The translations under genes were made by a program, and so were the position numbers. DNA of 64,000 nucleotides, taken from contig JARBJD010000097.1 of assembly GCA_033064195.1 (NCBI GenBank), positions 62,001 through 126,000 on the forward strand, given 5' to 3'. This document shows, piece by piece, positions 20,250-32,659 of the stretch; positions within the stretch are counted from its first letter, which is position 1, and each line of letters starts with the position of its first letter. The DNA is from Blattamonas nauphoetae (taxonomy: Eukaryota > Preaxostyla > Oxymonadida). The notes below the pieces were generated by a model. The model had not been told where the DNA came from. It was given only the letters and a program-made list of their open reading frames with translations, and did no database searches.

Positions 20250-22452
20250 ATGGCTCAACCATCAAACAACTCAGATCCCTCCTCGATGACTTCAGAACAG
20301 TCTGCTGTGAATGGAGGTCTCTTGCCGAGTGCTGTGAACAGTCCACCCTGTTGGAATCTTGTTTGGTGTTTTCGTGTTTCATTTCTCTCGATCTCAGGTC
20401 AACATCTCCTCACTTCTCAAAAGATTACAATGTAATGATGAAGACATTCTTGTTAGCACACTCCGAGACTTGAATAAAGTGGCTTCAGGTTCGTTATTGT
20501 TTTGTATTCTTCATCGATTTGTTGATTCCTGTTTGGATGTGTTGCAGAAAGTGTTTCAGAAAGTGGGTCGGATGACACTTTTGATGATTGGTGTCGATTT
20601 ATGTCTCCGTTGTGTTGTGGAACACACTCATCTGGACTTGTGGTCATTCCTTTTCTCTTTTCTTCATTCACACTTTCAGGCTGAACTGATGAAACTGCTT
20701 GAGATTCTTTGTTTGTTATTTACTTTTTTGTGATGATGGATGCCGTTTTTCTTTCTTTCAGATTCTAAATCAACCTCATTCGTTCGATCATCGCTCTCGT
20801 CTGAAATCCCTGATTTCATCCTCACAAACTTTGGAGATTGGTCTACGTGTCCTGCATTGGAATTAGTGTGTTGATTTCTTTCTTCTAGCTCATTTGTTTT
20901 CAGTGTTGTTCTTGCATGGAATCACTCTTTTTCGAATCTGAAATCGTGAACTCACTTTTTCTCTTCCACAAGGACTTTATCATTTCTACGTTCAAAAAAA
21001 TTGGAGAATCAACTCCTTCACCTGCTGTTCTGACCACAGTGGCTCGAATCTCTCTCTTTCCTCATCTCAGAATCGCCTTCAACTCGCTCTGGGCTCTTTA
21101 CAATGTCCTCGAACGAGACCCACCTGTTCTCACTCTTCTCCCCTCACCCATATTCCCATCATCTGCCCCACACCAACAATATTTTGGTCTTTCATTCCTG
21201 GCTGCTCTGACAAAGAAACTCCGAATCGTTTTCTCCGAATTCCAAACTAATCTACCAACAGATCATTCACACCTCCCTAAATATATCCAGCTCACGAAAG
21301 ATGATCAATTCATCGTCATACGTTCACTTAACTTCTGTTCAGATTCGTTCTTCATCACATCAGATCTTTTGATCGCAACTCCGCCAATCGAAGTGTGCTT
21401 TTTTCTCTTTTCATCATTTCTCGTCGTTTCAGATTGATTCCGAGATCATTCAAGATCTGATTCTCTTTGTGAAAGAAGCTCTCACACCTATTCTCGCAAA
21501 CATTTCAGCCATCGACACTCTCATCGAATCTCTTCCCTCCGAATCATCTCCAACCACTCCACTGGTTTCTGGTGTTGACAAACAAATGATTGATTCTCTC
21601 AAACGACTTCGAAATGAGTGTGAAGAATTTGTGAGCCATGGATGGTTTTTCTACACCAATGTGGCATTCAGAATCACCGATCCCCATAAATCTTCCTTCC
21701 AAACAATCATCCTCGACGATCAATCCTTCCCTGACCTCATTCTCAACTCTCTCAAACTCCCTCACAAAGACATCAGACTGCACATCATCATGTCAGTCGG
21801 AAACATCGTTGTTGAGTTTGAATGGATAAAGGAAAAGTGGATGAACGCAAATCTCGTTGGGAGGATGTTTGAAACAGTCGATTTTGTTTCTCTTCCTCTC
21901 TCCGAGTCCAACACTCTTTTTCAACTCACCAAATTCATCACCAACATGTTTCTCCCGATTGGAGACGATGAAGAAGCCAAATTCAAACAATATCGTCACT
22001 TTCGTGTTTCTGTGTTCGAGTTGGCCAAACACTTCATCACATTCATCTTCAACAATTCGGACAAACTCAAACTGAATGACGAAGACAGAACTCAATTCGA
22101 GATTGTTCTCTGTTGCACCCACGATCACATCACAAACATGGAACTTCGATCCGACGAGCACGACGCCGACTTCGTGTCAGAACTTGTGAAATGGGAAATG
22201 CGAACGATGGTCGAGATGGAGAACGAACGTCCTTTCACATATTTCTTCCGAAATCTGTTCCACAGAACATGTGAGTGGAATCGAGACAAACGAGAGCGGC
22301 AGAAGAGACGGCAAGCGCTTTTGAGAGAAGAAGGATGGGACGATGCCTTCGAATTGCGAGTGGTGGGGATCGAGGAGGACACCAATCAGATCATCCACGA
22401 TTCTGTGAAAACATTCCGAATCGAGCTGGGATTCAATGCGGACGAGCTCTGA
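20250..22452 (+). CDS. ARM-like alpha-helical protein, seven exons
   Basis: Exons: 20250-20360, 20398-20488, 20548-20639, 20680-20710, 20762-20865, 20904-21392 and 21433-22452. All introns are 37-59 nt, GT...AG with a pyrimidine-rich tail, and phases agree, giving 645 residues. After a polar, Ser-rich N-terminus (MAQPSNNSDPSS) come helical repeats (VNISSLLKRLQCNDEDIL, LFFESEIVNSLFLF, VARISLFPHLRIAFNSLWAL, HKDIRLHIIMSVGNIVVEF) consistent with an ARM/HEAT-type solenoid. A basic helix (RDKRERQKRRQALLREEGW) precedes the C-terminus. No catalytic motif. The fossil DIRS element begins only about 80 bp past the stop. Function unknown; scaffold or adaptor is inference. Confidence 0.8.
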
Positions 22453-22532
22453 TCGAGGTTGGTGTTCTGTCGAACCCACATCCTTCACTCTTCCACATAT
22501 CCAAGCTGGACCTCATTCGAAGGATAAACCAG

Positions 22533-22611
22533 GCTCCAGCTGAAGCGATGAGCCTGTTATCCACACAGGGCTCTCGCTCAGCATGAGTACGTGAGGTGTT
22601 TATGGGGTCGG
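22533..22611 (+). repeat. Left inverted terminal repeat of the DIRS-type element
   Basis: Its sequence (gctccagctgaagcgatgag ... gggtcgg) is found reverse-complemented in two places: the outer part in the internal complementary region and the inner part in the right terminal repeat. This is the signature DIRS end structure. Confidence 0.9.
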
Positions 22612-23636
22612 TAGATCAAACACCTCGAATGAATCGCGAACAGAGAAACCAACACACCTCTCGGAACGAGGATGACAGCCGGACCACTCCCGCCGCAGAA
22701 CCGCCGGCCTGGGTCGGTCCCGTTGTCGAGCAATTTACATCAACTTTTGCCACCATTTTTCAAAGCATGGTCGGGTCAAATAAGCAAAATAGTGCTCCAG
22801 GTCATCAAAATGGACACAACCGACAAGATAAGCACATAGACAGCGACTCTAGTTCTTCCTCCGACACAGAAGACGCGAACCAACATCTGTTGGTGAAGCG
22901 GAAGAGAGCCAATCTCCCAAAGCCTAAACCGATCCAGATGAAAAAGAAGGTGAAGAGGAGGTCAAACAAACCAATCGATGATGACGAGACGAGTGAGTCG
23001 GCAGACAGCGACAATCTCACCAAATTGGTCACGATGCAGCCCCACCAGAATCTCCGTAGTTTTGCTCTCATGGCCCAGAACACAATGAGAGTGTACATGC
23101 CGAAATGCTCACTAGACTGGCTCTCGTCGACTCTCCCCGCCGAGTACCTCGATGAGATTCGTGGTTCCACCGAGTACCTCCGACCAGCGTTCAAGATAAC
23201 GGGGAAGACCAAAGATGCCTTGAAACCGAATGATATGCCGGGGAAGATGGACACAATTGCGAAAGCTGCAGTAGACAGCCTCCTGGTTGCCATTTCGGCG
23301 CTGTCCGAGCTCTTCGTCAGCTTGATGAGGGAGAGCGCTTCTGAAGAGTTGCTTCGGCAATGGTCACAAGTGGCGAGTTGTGTGGCGGACGCAGCTACCA
23401 AGATCCAAACACAAAGATACCTGCGGAACAAGAATTGGGCCGACGTCACACAGGCCCTCGAGATTCAAACTGAGTTTGGAGAACCCCAAGTCCTCACAGG
23501 GGTGCGGAGTGACCCAGACTTTTTTCGACAGGAGGGGATGGAAGACAACCAAGCCAACTTCCATCCCCGAACGAACAGAAGCTACAAGCCGTTCCGCCCA
23601 GCCCACAAACCATCCGGAAGCCGCAGACCCCAATAG
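22602..23636 (+). pseudogene. Gag-like region of the fossil DIRS-type element
   Basis: Open stretch with a polar, Asp/Ser-rich N-terminal part, a basic patch (KRKRANLPKPKP, KKKVKRR) and a helical middle (VDSLLVAISALSELFVSLM), followed by a Pro/Arg-rich tail. The position before the reverse transcriptase and the composition fit a DIRS Gag-like protein. It overlaps the start of the reverse transcriptase region. No zinc knuckle seen. Confidence 0.7.
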
Positions 23637-23639
23637 TCG

Positions 23640-25443
23640 AAGCAGCACCTCGATCGCAGATTATGAATCACAGACTTCTGGTAAACCTGGAGCGGTGGAA
23701 GGAGATTGGCGGCGACACAAGAGTACGGAAAGGGATGTTTGGAGACTGGAAGTCACCAGAAGACAAGATGACTCTCCAGAATACAGCATCCCCACTCCCC
23801 TTCAACGCATCACCGCGACTGGAACAGCTGTACGGTCAGGAACTGATGAAGGAGATTCAGATGGGCGTTGTCAGGGAAGCCACCACAAACGAAGTGCTGT
23901 GGTGGAACAAGACATTTATGATTCCAAAAGGGACGGGACACACCGGAAGATCCTGGACTGCACAGTGCTGAACAACGCAATCAAGGACAGGAGCTTCCGT
24001 TACGAGGACTTTTCAACGCTACGGGTCATGATTCAGTCGAACGACTTCGCAACAGTGATCGACATCCAGCAAGCGTTCCATCACATCGACGTGCAGTCGG
24101 ATTTTCAACGCTTTCTTGGGTTCCGCTTTCAGAACCAAGACTATCTATACCGGACGATGCCGTTCGGTGTCAAACACGCACCGCGGGTGTTCAGCAAAGT
24201 CCTTCGCCCAGCGATTGTCCACATCCGACAGAAATGGGACATCAGGGTTCTGGCATACATGGACGACATCATCCTCCTCCACCAAGATCAAACACACTTG
24301 AGATCAGTGACACAGGAGGTTCTGATTTTCCTGCAGGACCTGGGTTGGTTGATTGCAACGGACAAGCTGATTCTAGAACCGACGCAGCAATTGGACTTTC
24401 TGGGATGGAGTCTCGACTTGAAGGAGGGCACATTCAGAACACCGCCAGCCAAGGTCTCAGCGTATTTCAAAGCTACTTCAAAAACTGTGTCACTTGCACT
24501 CAGACGGAAGAAAGTGGCAAACAGATCGCTCGCCAAACTAATCGGGAAACTGAATTCACTACACCATCAGCACTGTCAAGCGTCTCTATATCTTGGCGCG
24601 TTGAACCGAACACTTCAAAGAGCTGTGAAACGGACGGGATGGAACGGTCGCTGTCGGCTGAACCCGTCCGTCCTGGGGGACCTCACATTCTGGAAGGCGA
24701 CACTCGTGTCGAATCAACCACAACTGATATCGTTGCCGGAACCTCAAGCTTGTCTGACAACAGACGCCTCGAAGAAGGGATGGGGAGCAGTGCTCGAGTG
24801 GAAGAATCACTCCATCCCAATGTTCGGTCGATGGTCGGCGAAGACACTTCCACACTCGATCAACGTGAAAGAGACAATGGCAGTAGAACGAGCGGTCAAA
24901 ATGTCAAGACACATTCTGAAGAAGGAGAATATATCCAATTTGAAAGTTCGAACCGACAACACATCAACAAAGTTCAATCTGCAGAAGTGGAAAGGAGGAA
25001 GGAACCTCCTCTCGCCGACAACAGCAGTTTGGTCGCGTTGCGCGAAGACAGGAATATCGATAGTGGAGGTGGAACACGTAAAAGGAGTGAACAACGTCGT
25101 GGCAGACTCTCTCAGTCGCCTCCACCCGTTGGGAGAGTACCAGATCCTCCCTGCGATCTTCCAACAGCTGATTTCAGAACTGGAATGGAAACCAGAAGTG
25201 GACGCATTTGCGTCCCAACAAACCCGTCTTCTCGAAGAGTACTGGTCGCTCAACAGCGAGCCAGAAGCGACAGCGACAGACGCACTGGTTCAGGACTGGG
25301 AGGGAAGGAAGCTGTGGATCCACCCTCCCATCCGACTAATCGGCAAGGTCCTCCGGAAGCTGCAACACTCATCATGCCAAGCGGTGCTCGTTGTTCCCAG
25401 TTGGGAAGGCCAGTCCTGGACACACCTGGGTCAATATTTTTGA
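23640..25443 (+). pseudogene. Reverse transcriptase/RNase H region of the fossil DIRS-type element
   Basis: Family motifs are clear: DFATVIDIQQAFHHI, YRTMPFGVKHAP and AYMDDIIL for the reverse transcriptase; TTDASKKGWGA, KETMAVERA, RTDNTST and NVVADSLSR for RNase H; and the DIRS-typical tail with EVDAFAS and LWIHPPIRLIGKVL. The region shows about one break and runs into the later insertion at its 3' end. Confidence 0.9.
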
Positions 25444-25448
25444 CATCA
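25436..25448 (+). repeat. Left terminal inverted repeat of the 10.76-kb insertion
   Basis: ATTTTTGACATCA; perfect inverted partner at 36184-36196. Confidence 0.7.
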
Positions 25449-25463
25449 TAGAAAAGTTCGAGA

Positions 25464-26103
25464 TCACCCCTTCAAAACCTCCTCTCCGCATTCTTTTTTT
25501 CAAATTTGCTGTTAAATCTCAAATAGCTCTTTCTCACCTCCATGAACTGATTACATGTGTTTTTTTCGATCTATTCATACCAGTAGACAAATTGGAGGTG
25601 GATTACAAAACAATATGGGTTGATCGTCATTTGGTGGACTATGTACGGTCTACCATCTTCCTCACTGCACTGGATGTGGTGTTCCGGGCGAATGTCTCCT
25701 TCACCACCATATTACCTCTTCTCTCATTCTCTCTCTCTTCTGTTTTCCCTCTCTTCGCACGATTTTGAAGCTTGGATGAATGATTTCAGTTTTATTCACT
25801 TTTGGTGGTGTATTATCTCAAACAAGTGATTTTTCTTTAGTTTGTTTTCTCAAGAAAGTGTTAATTGTGAGTTGAAAACAACAAGATTCATGGAAGACAC
25901 AATTAAGATGGAAAGTGCTGATGAGAGAAAGAGTGGAGGGAGGCGGAGGCTCGAGGAGGTGAGTTTGGATGTCGCAGAAGGAAAAAGGGAGTCTATCGGA
26001 AGGAGGTGAGTGGAGGACGAGGGAGGTGAGTGGAGGGCGAGGGAGGTGAGTGGAGGATTAGAGAGGGAGGGAGAAGTGCAGAAGACGAGGGAGGCAAGTA
26101 GAG
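25464..26103. other. Left interior of the insertion, no clear gene
   Basis: Mostly AT-rich. A plus-strand coding-like patch near 25,580-25,700 (DKLEVDYKTIWVDRHLVDYV, then TALDVVFRAN) has no ATG start or clear splice borders. G-rich repeats begin near 26,000 and lead into the first minisatellite. Confidence 0.4.
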
Positions 26104-27130
26104 GTGAGTGGAGTGTGTGGTGGCGATGGGGAGCGAAATGGAGTGTTTGGTGGCGATGAGGAGCGAAATGGAGTGTTTGGTGGCGATGAGGAGCGAAGCG
26201 GAGTGTTTGGTGGCGATAGAGAGCGAACTGGAGTGTTTGGTGGCGATGAGGAGCGAAATGGAATGTTTGGTGGCGATAGGGAGCGAAGCGGAGTGTTTGG
26301 TGGCGATGGGGAGCGAAGCGGAATGTTTGGTGGCGATGGGGAGCGAAGTGGAGTATTTGGTGGCGATGGGGAGCGAACTGGAGTGGTTGGTGGCGATGAG
26401 GAGCGAAATGGAGTGTGTGGTGGCGATGAGGAGCGAAATGGAGTGTTTGGTGGCGATGGGGAGCGAAGCGGAGTGTTTGGTGGCGATGGGGAGCGAAGTG
26501 GAGTGTTTGGTGGCGATGAGGAGCGAAGCGGAGTGTTTGGTGGCGATAGGGAGCGAAGTGGGGTGTTTGGTGGCGATGAGGAGCGAAGTGGAGTGTTTGG
26601 TGGCGATAGAGAGCGAACTGGAGTGTGTGGTGGCGATGAGGAGCGAAATGGAGTGTTTGGTGGCGATGGGGAGCGAAGCGGAGTGTTTGGTGGCGATGGG
26701 GAGCGAAGTGGAGTGTTTGGTGGCGATGAGGAGCGAAGCGGAGTGTTTGGTGGCGATAGGGAGCGAAGTGGAGTGTTTGGTGGCGATGGGGAGCGAAGTG
26801 GAGTGTTTGGTGGCGATGAGGAGCGAAGCGGAGTGTTTGGTGGCGATAGGGAGCGAAGTGGAGTGTTTGGTGGCGATGGGGAGCGAAGTGGAGTGTTTGG
26901 TGGCGATAGGGAGCGAAGTGGAGTGTTTGGTGGCGATAGGGAGCGAAGTGGAGTGTTTGGTGGCGATAGGGAGCGAAGCGGAGTGTTTGGTAGCGATGGG
27001 GAGCGAACCGGAGTGTTTGGTGGCGATAGGGAGCGAAGTGGAGTGTTTGGTGGCGATGGGGAGCGAAGTGGAGTGTTTGGTGGCGATAGGGAGCGAAGTG
27101 GAGTGTTTGGTGGCGATGGATGGCGATGGT
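26104..27130. repeat. 30-bp minisatellite, about 34 copies
   Basis: Unit gagcgaagtg + gagtgtttgg + tggcgatggg with few substitutions. Because the unit is a multiple of three and stop-free, three long reading frames stay open across it on both strands; these are artefacts of the repeat, not genes. Confidence 0.95.
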
Positions 27131-27240
27131 GAGGGTGTGGTGGAGCTTGAGAGCGATAAAGGACAGCTGAGTTCATCGGTACGAAGAGGACTGAGATAGC
27201 GGTGGTTGCTTGAGTGGGAATATTGATGGTGGTGTACTAC

Positions 27241-27375
27241 TGAGTGGTGGGGGAGTGGAGATGAGAGGTTGGCTGAGTGGTGGGGGAGCGGAGATGAGAG
27301 GTTGGCTGAGTGGTGGGGGAGTGGAGATGAGAGGTTGGCTGAGTGGTGGGGAGTGGAGATGAGTGCTAGGTTGGT
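27241..27375. repeat. 33-bp minisatellite, about 4 copies
   Basis: Unit tgagtggtgg + gggagtggag + atgagaggttggc at 27241, 27274, 27307 and 27340 (the last one degenerate). Confidence 0.85.
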
Positions 27376-27818
27376 GGCTGGGAGGAATGTACACCATCGC
27401 TAATTGGACCTGGAAGATAAAGAAGTCACGAAGAAGGATTGAGACATATCGTTTTTCTTACCACAACTGAAGTGAACTTGATGCTATGATCCAAAGTCTA
27501 GTGGAGGAATTGAGTGAATGACAGACAACCTACAAGAGGAGAAGACAAAAATGAGAATGATTGTTGATGAAAGAGAAAAATTTGTGAAATATAAACGGAA
27601 TTGTTCTAAAACAGAAATCAATAATGAAAATATGTCTTTCAGTGTTGTCCTCACTCATTCCAAGTCCTGCTGTGAACCTAGTACCGGACACAAGGCCGTA
27701 AATGGTACTAGGCTAGCCCTGTTCGGCCAAAAGGCCTGGCAGGATAAGCCAGGTATGGAATGAGCGAGGTGGTAGGGGTTTAATTGTAATAAAATGGCGA
27801 GGTGAAAATGAATTAGAA

Positions 27819-30087
27819 TCAAAAGAATAGGAGAGCTTGGAGGTGAATATAGAATTGGAGAAGTTGGAGTGATTGGATGAACAAGAGAATGAGAAGAATG
27901 AAAAGTGAAGAAGGAGAAGAATGAATAAGTGAAGAAGGGGAAGAATGAATAAGTGAAGAAGGAAAAGAATGAAGAGTATGAGAATTAGGAGTTGAAGAAG
28001 AAACATTTGAAAGATATGAATAACGAAAAGATGTAAGAGACTGAAGACCCGAACTCACCTCATTCTCATCCCGTCTCTCAACTTCCTCCTTCTCAAACAC
28101 CTTCCTCTCCCTTTGTCCTCTCCCCTCTTCTCCTGAAAAACGCAATAAGAAGTCAAATGAAGACGCGTTCACACAAACAGGGGCCCCGGTCAAGGAGGTA
28201 TCTGATCGGAAAAATCCAAGGTATTCCTTCAGACCGGTGATTATGACCCGAAAATATGAGTGACTGTCTGGGAAGACAGTATGTCTAAAGTGAATAAAAG
28301 ATGAACTATCAAAAAGAGACACACCGGTGGAAGGAATGAACGGAATTTCCGTCATTCCCATTCAATTGAGTGAGATGTGAAGTGAAAAATCAATAAGGTC
28401 ATCCGAGGAGCGGATTGGTTCAGTGAGGTGATGTGAAACAAAATTTGAAAGGACTCCGAATTCGGAGTCGCAGCAGTTTTTCCCATGCTGCTCTGAAAAG
28501 AAACAGTACTGAATTTTCTTCCCTGAAAACAAGGGATTTTGAGAAGACAGAAAGTAACCGAGAACATACTGGTTCCTAAAATGCGGACCAGTATCAGTAA
28601 ATACAGTGATGTGTTTCTTGGAAGTGTATGAATCAAGAGAAAATAAATCGGCAAGACATTCTTGAACAAAACGGTGATCATGAGAAAGAACAGGGAAATA
28701 AAGTTGTGATATGTTTTTGATAACAGAATTCTGTGAGGTGAAACAAGTAATGCAGAGATGAGAAACTGAAGTTTTTAGATAAAAATCGTGTCCGACTTGG
28801 TCATTGGAAAGAGGTAATGTCCAATTTTCTTTAAAGTCCATGACGATGACCAATGTGTCATCGTCTATGGATGAAATGGATGAATTGTAATAATTTCTTT
28901 GTGTTTCGGCTATTTTTTGTGTTTTTCTATTGTTTTTAGTTCATTTTGTTCTTTTCTGTGAGTTTTTGTTTTGTGCTTTTAATGTTTCTTCTTTTTTTTG
29001 TAAATATTTGCCTCGTTCACAAAGGAACAGAGGTCGGTTCTTTTGTTGCTTTTTCAGGAATTTTGTTTGTTTGCAGAAAGTAGAGTAAGAGATTTTGGTT
29101 TTTCCTTCCTCAACTAGCTGACGGTGAAGCTCCTTTTCGTTGTTTCAAGGAGCCTTGTTTCGATGTGGTGTGTTTCGGTTGCTATGGTTTCGAGGGAGTT
29201 GTCCGGAGTTGATGGACTATCTGACCTGCTGAGGAGGAATAGCAGGTCATCGTCGTCCAGTGTGTCAACTGCTGGCTTTTCTAATAGTATAAAGAGAATT
29301 GGGTGAAAAGGAGTGTGAGCATACGTTTCTTAACCCTCTTCTGTGGTTTTCTTTCTGGTTTTCGCAGCTTGGTGACGTTTTATCTTCTATTGCTTTCATC
29401 AGTTCAGTGTCTTCGAGGATGTTTATTTTCTGTGAGAATGATTGAAAAAGGAAAAGGAACCTGTTTTGAGGCCGGTCGACGTCGAGTGGGATTCCGAGGT
29501 CTCCCACTGATTCTGTCGAATCGGGAGCGGGCATAGTTATATGCCCCTCCTCGACGTCGAAACTAATAGCCTGTGTCTCGCCAAGTGAGAGTACTTGGGA
29601 GACACACTGCATCAATTTCACCTTGTCGTCTTTGCACCTCATTTCACGATGTAAATGAGTTAAAGACGAAATAAGTGAAGTGAATTTATCTAAAGAGAGA
29701 AAGAATGAGAGAAAAGAAAGCCAAACTATTGTAATGAGCAAGGACAATCTCCTTGATTGGTATGAGTTCATGACGACTATCCAGAGCTTTGATGAGAGGT
29801 GCTGCTGGATAGTCGCGATATTGTTTGACGAGAAGGTCGTAAATCTCCTTCCCGTGCGTGCTAATGGTTGATTTGGGTTTTGTAATATAAGCTTCCATGG
29901 TTGCGAGAAGATATGATGGGGATAAGAATTTTCGAGTTTTGCTTGAATATTTCTTGGGGTTGTCTGAAGATGTGAGAAATCTGTCTTCAATGGCCCACAA
30001 GTCTGGGTCATCATCTTCTCTGACTCTATTCAAGAGTGAGAACACCCTCAACCGATGTCCAATTTTACTCCTCCAACCCATCACCAA
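27819..30087 (-). pseudogene. DDE-type transposase-like gene inside the insertion
   Basis: Minus-strand coding patches appear in the order expected of one intron-containing gene: LLATMEAYITKPKSTIS and DLLVKQYRDYPAAPLIKAL (about 29.7-30.0 kb), REMRCKDDKVKLMQCVSQ (about 29.6 kb), DTLDDDDLLFLLSRSDS (about 29.2 kb), KTKISYSTFCKQTKFLKK (about 29.05 kb), then 28362-28853. That last part has VIVMDFKENW, FTDTGPHFRN and FFSEQHGKNCCDSEFG, which look like the three acidic blocks of an RNase H-fold transposase. A final patch (about 28.1-28.3 kb) contains YFRVIITGLKEYLGFF. Some exon borders are good (for example an acceptor CTCTCTTTAG near 29.68 kb), but a stop between the Cys-containing patch and the first acidic block suggests decay. 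Transposon family not identified. Confidence 0.5.
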
Positions 30088-30224
30088 CTATCCTCTTCCC
30101 ACCCCTACCCATCTCCCAACGACCTCTTCATGTCTGACATCCTCACCAAATAACCTAATTTTATCCCGCTGCCACTCTATTCGAACAGGTTATGCCCCTT
30201 TCCCTTCCATCCATCTCAAATTCA

Positions 30225-31085
30225 TCTCCTCCATCCCTCCACCCATCGCAAATTCACCTACTTCCTCCCTCCACCCATCGCAAATTCACCTCCTTCCTCC
30301 CTCCACCCATCGCAGATTCACCTCCTTCCTCCCTCCACCCATCGCAAATTCACCTACTTCCTCCCTCCACCCATCGCAAATTCACCTACTTCCTCCCCTC
30401 CACCCATCGCAAATTCACCTCCTTCCTCCCTCCACCCATCGCAAATTCACCTACTTCCTCCCTCCACCCACGCACTTCCTCCCTCCACCCATCGCAGATT
30501 CACCTCCTTCCTCCCTCCACCCATCGCAAATTCACCTACTTCCTCCTCCACCCATCGCAAATTCACCTACTTCCTCCCTCCACCCATCGCAAATTCACCT
30601 ACTTCCTCCCTCCACCCATCGCAAATTCACCTACTTCCTCCCTCCACCCATCGCAAATTCACCTACTTCCTCCTCCACCCATCGCAAATTCACCTACTTC
30701 CTCCCTCCACCCATCGCAAATTCACCTACCTCCCTCCACCCATCGCAAATTCACCTACTTCCTCCCTCCACCCATCGCAAATTCACCTACTTCCTCCCTC
30801 CACCCATCGCAAATTCACCTACTTCCTCCCTCCACCCATCGCAAATTCACCTACTTCCTCCCTCAACCCATCGCAAATTCACCTACTTCCTCCCTCCACC
30901 CATCGCAAATTCACCTCCTTCCTCCCTCCACCCATCGCAAATTCACCCTCCTCCTCCACCCATCGCAAATTCACCTACTTCCTCCCTCCACCCATCGCAA
31001 ATTCACCTACTTCCTCCCTCCACCCATCGCAAATTCACTCCTCCTTCCTCCCTCCACCCATCGCAAATTCACCTCCTTCCTCACT
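30225..31085. repeat. 32-bp minisatellite, about 26 copies
   Basis: Unit cacccatcgc + aaattcacct + acttcctccc + tc. The unit is not a multiple of three, so each reading frame passes through all three readings of the repeat; the resulting 300- to 400-residue frames (LPPSTHRKFTYF, SLHPSQIHL) are artefacts. Several copies have 1- to 5-bp deletions. Confidence 0.95.
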
Positions 31086-32640
31086 TCCGCCAGTGGATCG
31101 ACGGTCAAAACCACTCCTCCAGCTCTGGAATATCATGCTCTTGATGATTAGATGGTACTTATGCATGTTTTCCCGCAATTCCAATATCTTTTCGTCCATT
31201 GTCAACTATCACAAAGCGTGTTCCCTCCTCCTTGTCATCAACTCGACCAATTCACACCAATCCCAACTTTTGAGTGTTCACTCACTCCTCATTCATCTCC
31301 TCCGACTGTCCGTGTCGCACACACTTCCGACCGCCTCACCAAACTCAACAACAAGCCTTCATTCAAGCTCAGATGCAGCAATCACAACTAGTGGGCAAGA
31401 AATAACACCTCTGGTTCTGGAACACTTTTCAACAGCGCTATCACATGTACCACCAACAGAACCATCAACAATAGATGCAAATAAAACAAGCAAGCCCGAT
31501 CCAACTCAAAATTGGTCAATTTGTCTCCACAGAGCAACAAAACAAGCCATTCAACAACAGTTTGCCCCCGAAAGATATGGAGCAAAGTACAGCTCCTGAA
31601 GGATATTCTGTCAGAAAAATACAGCAATAGCAACAACTTGAAATTTCGCAAATGCCATAGTCTCCAAAGGATCTCAAAACTCGTCTGCAGTCTTCATCTC
31701 TGAAATATCATTATCTCCCTGAAAAGTGGTGAAAATCAGTGCCTCACACAATAGTCTAGACTAATCGAACATAGTGAATCTCGAATTGTTGCCACTTAGT
31801 TTATGGATTAAGTGATTGATCAATGCGAGTTCTGCACGCTCCTCATCCTTCCTGAATCGTCCGTGGAGCCCAGTAACATCGACAGCACTCTCACAAAATT
31901 GACCATTACCATCAACAGTGCAGTGTACAAACCAACTACGTCCACTCTGCGCGAATCACAATCGTCAAGTTTACCTTGACGAAATCCTCCATCGACGCGT
32001 CTGCTCTTAAAGCTGACATCTCCTGTGGCACTCTACAGTCACTCATAAACCATCAGCGTGTGAGGTCAAGGACAGAACTTCACATTTAGCCTCCGACATC
32101 AAGTCGTTCACACGACGCATTCCGGGTTCGATCCAAACGTCGACGACCGCATCGTGCTGGATTACAATCTCGAAAACACCAAGAACTGCACGCGCACGTA
32201 CTTCTCGTGGTATTCCCTTCAAAAGAATGGTCCAGTAAACCCTTCACATTTATCCTACGACATCAAGTCGTTCACACGACGCATTCCGGTTCGATCCAAA
32301 CGTCGACCACCTCACAAGCATGTCTTGGTCGACTACGCCGACAGAGTCGCTCTCTGCGCTCCAGTCGATCGTCCTCAGTTAAATGTTCAACTGCGGACAG
32401 CCACAGCTCCATCAAACCAGTGATACAGACTTCGCCAGTCAACTCACCCAGCTTACTCTGACGAAGGGTTCCCTTTATCACCAACGCTTCCATCATCGAC
32501 ACCCACTCTGCCAGCATGCCTATATCCCACGCACGCACCATCTCGCGCAACGACACTCTCCCCGGACGGACGTGAATCTGATATGTTTGTGCACGGTGGA
32601 GTGAACTCGACTCACTCCAGTCCAACTGCAGCAACATTAG
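31086..32640. other. Insertion interior with degenerate coding-like patches and a direct repeat
   Basis: A direct repeat of about 66 bp lies at about 32,078-32,144 and 32,242-32,307 (gacatcaagtcgttcacacg shared). Between and after the copies a plus-strand stretch reads like protein (DDRIVLDYNLENTKNC, RTYFSWYSLQKNGP, VLVDYADRVALCAPVDRP), open to 32423. I do not recognise it and it lacks an ATG start. It may be part of a decayed gene of the inserted element. Confidence 0.4.
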
Positions 32641-32659
32641 TTATGTCAGTCCATTCTCC

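Noticed and set aside
26058-27199. Long open frames of 340-370 codons on both strands
   Set aside because: They follow the 30-bp minisatellite, whose unit is a stop-free multiple of three; all contain the same decapeptide repeated and have no non-repeat domain.
29897-31151. Frames of 320-415 codons with repeated LPPSTHRKF and SLHPSQIHL
   Set aside because: Artefact of the 32-bp minisatellite; the peptide cycles through the three readings of one DNA unit.
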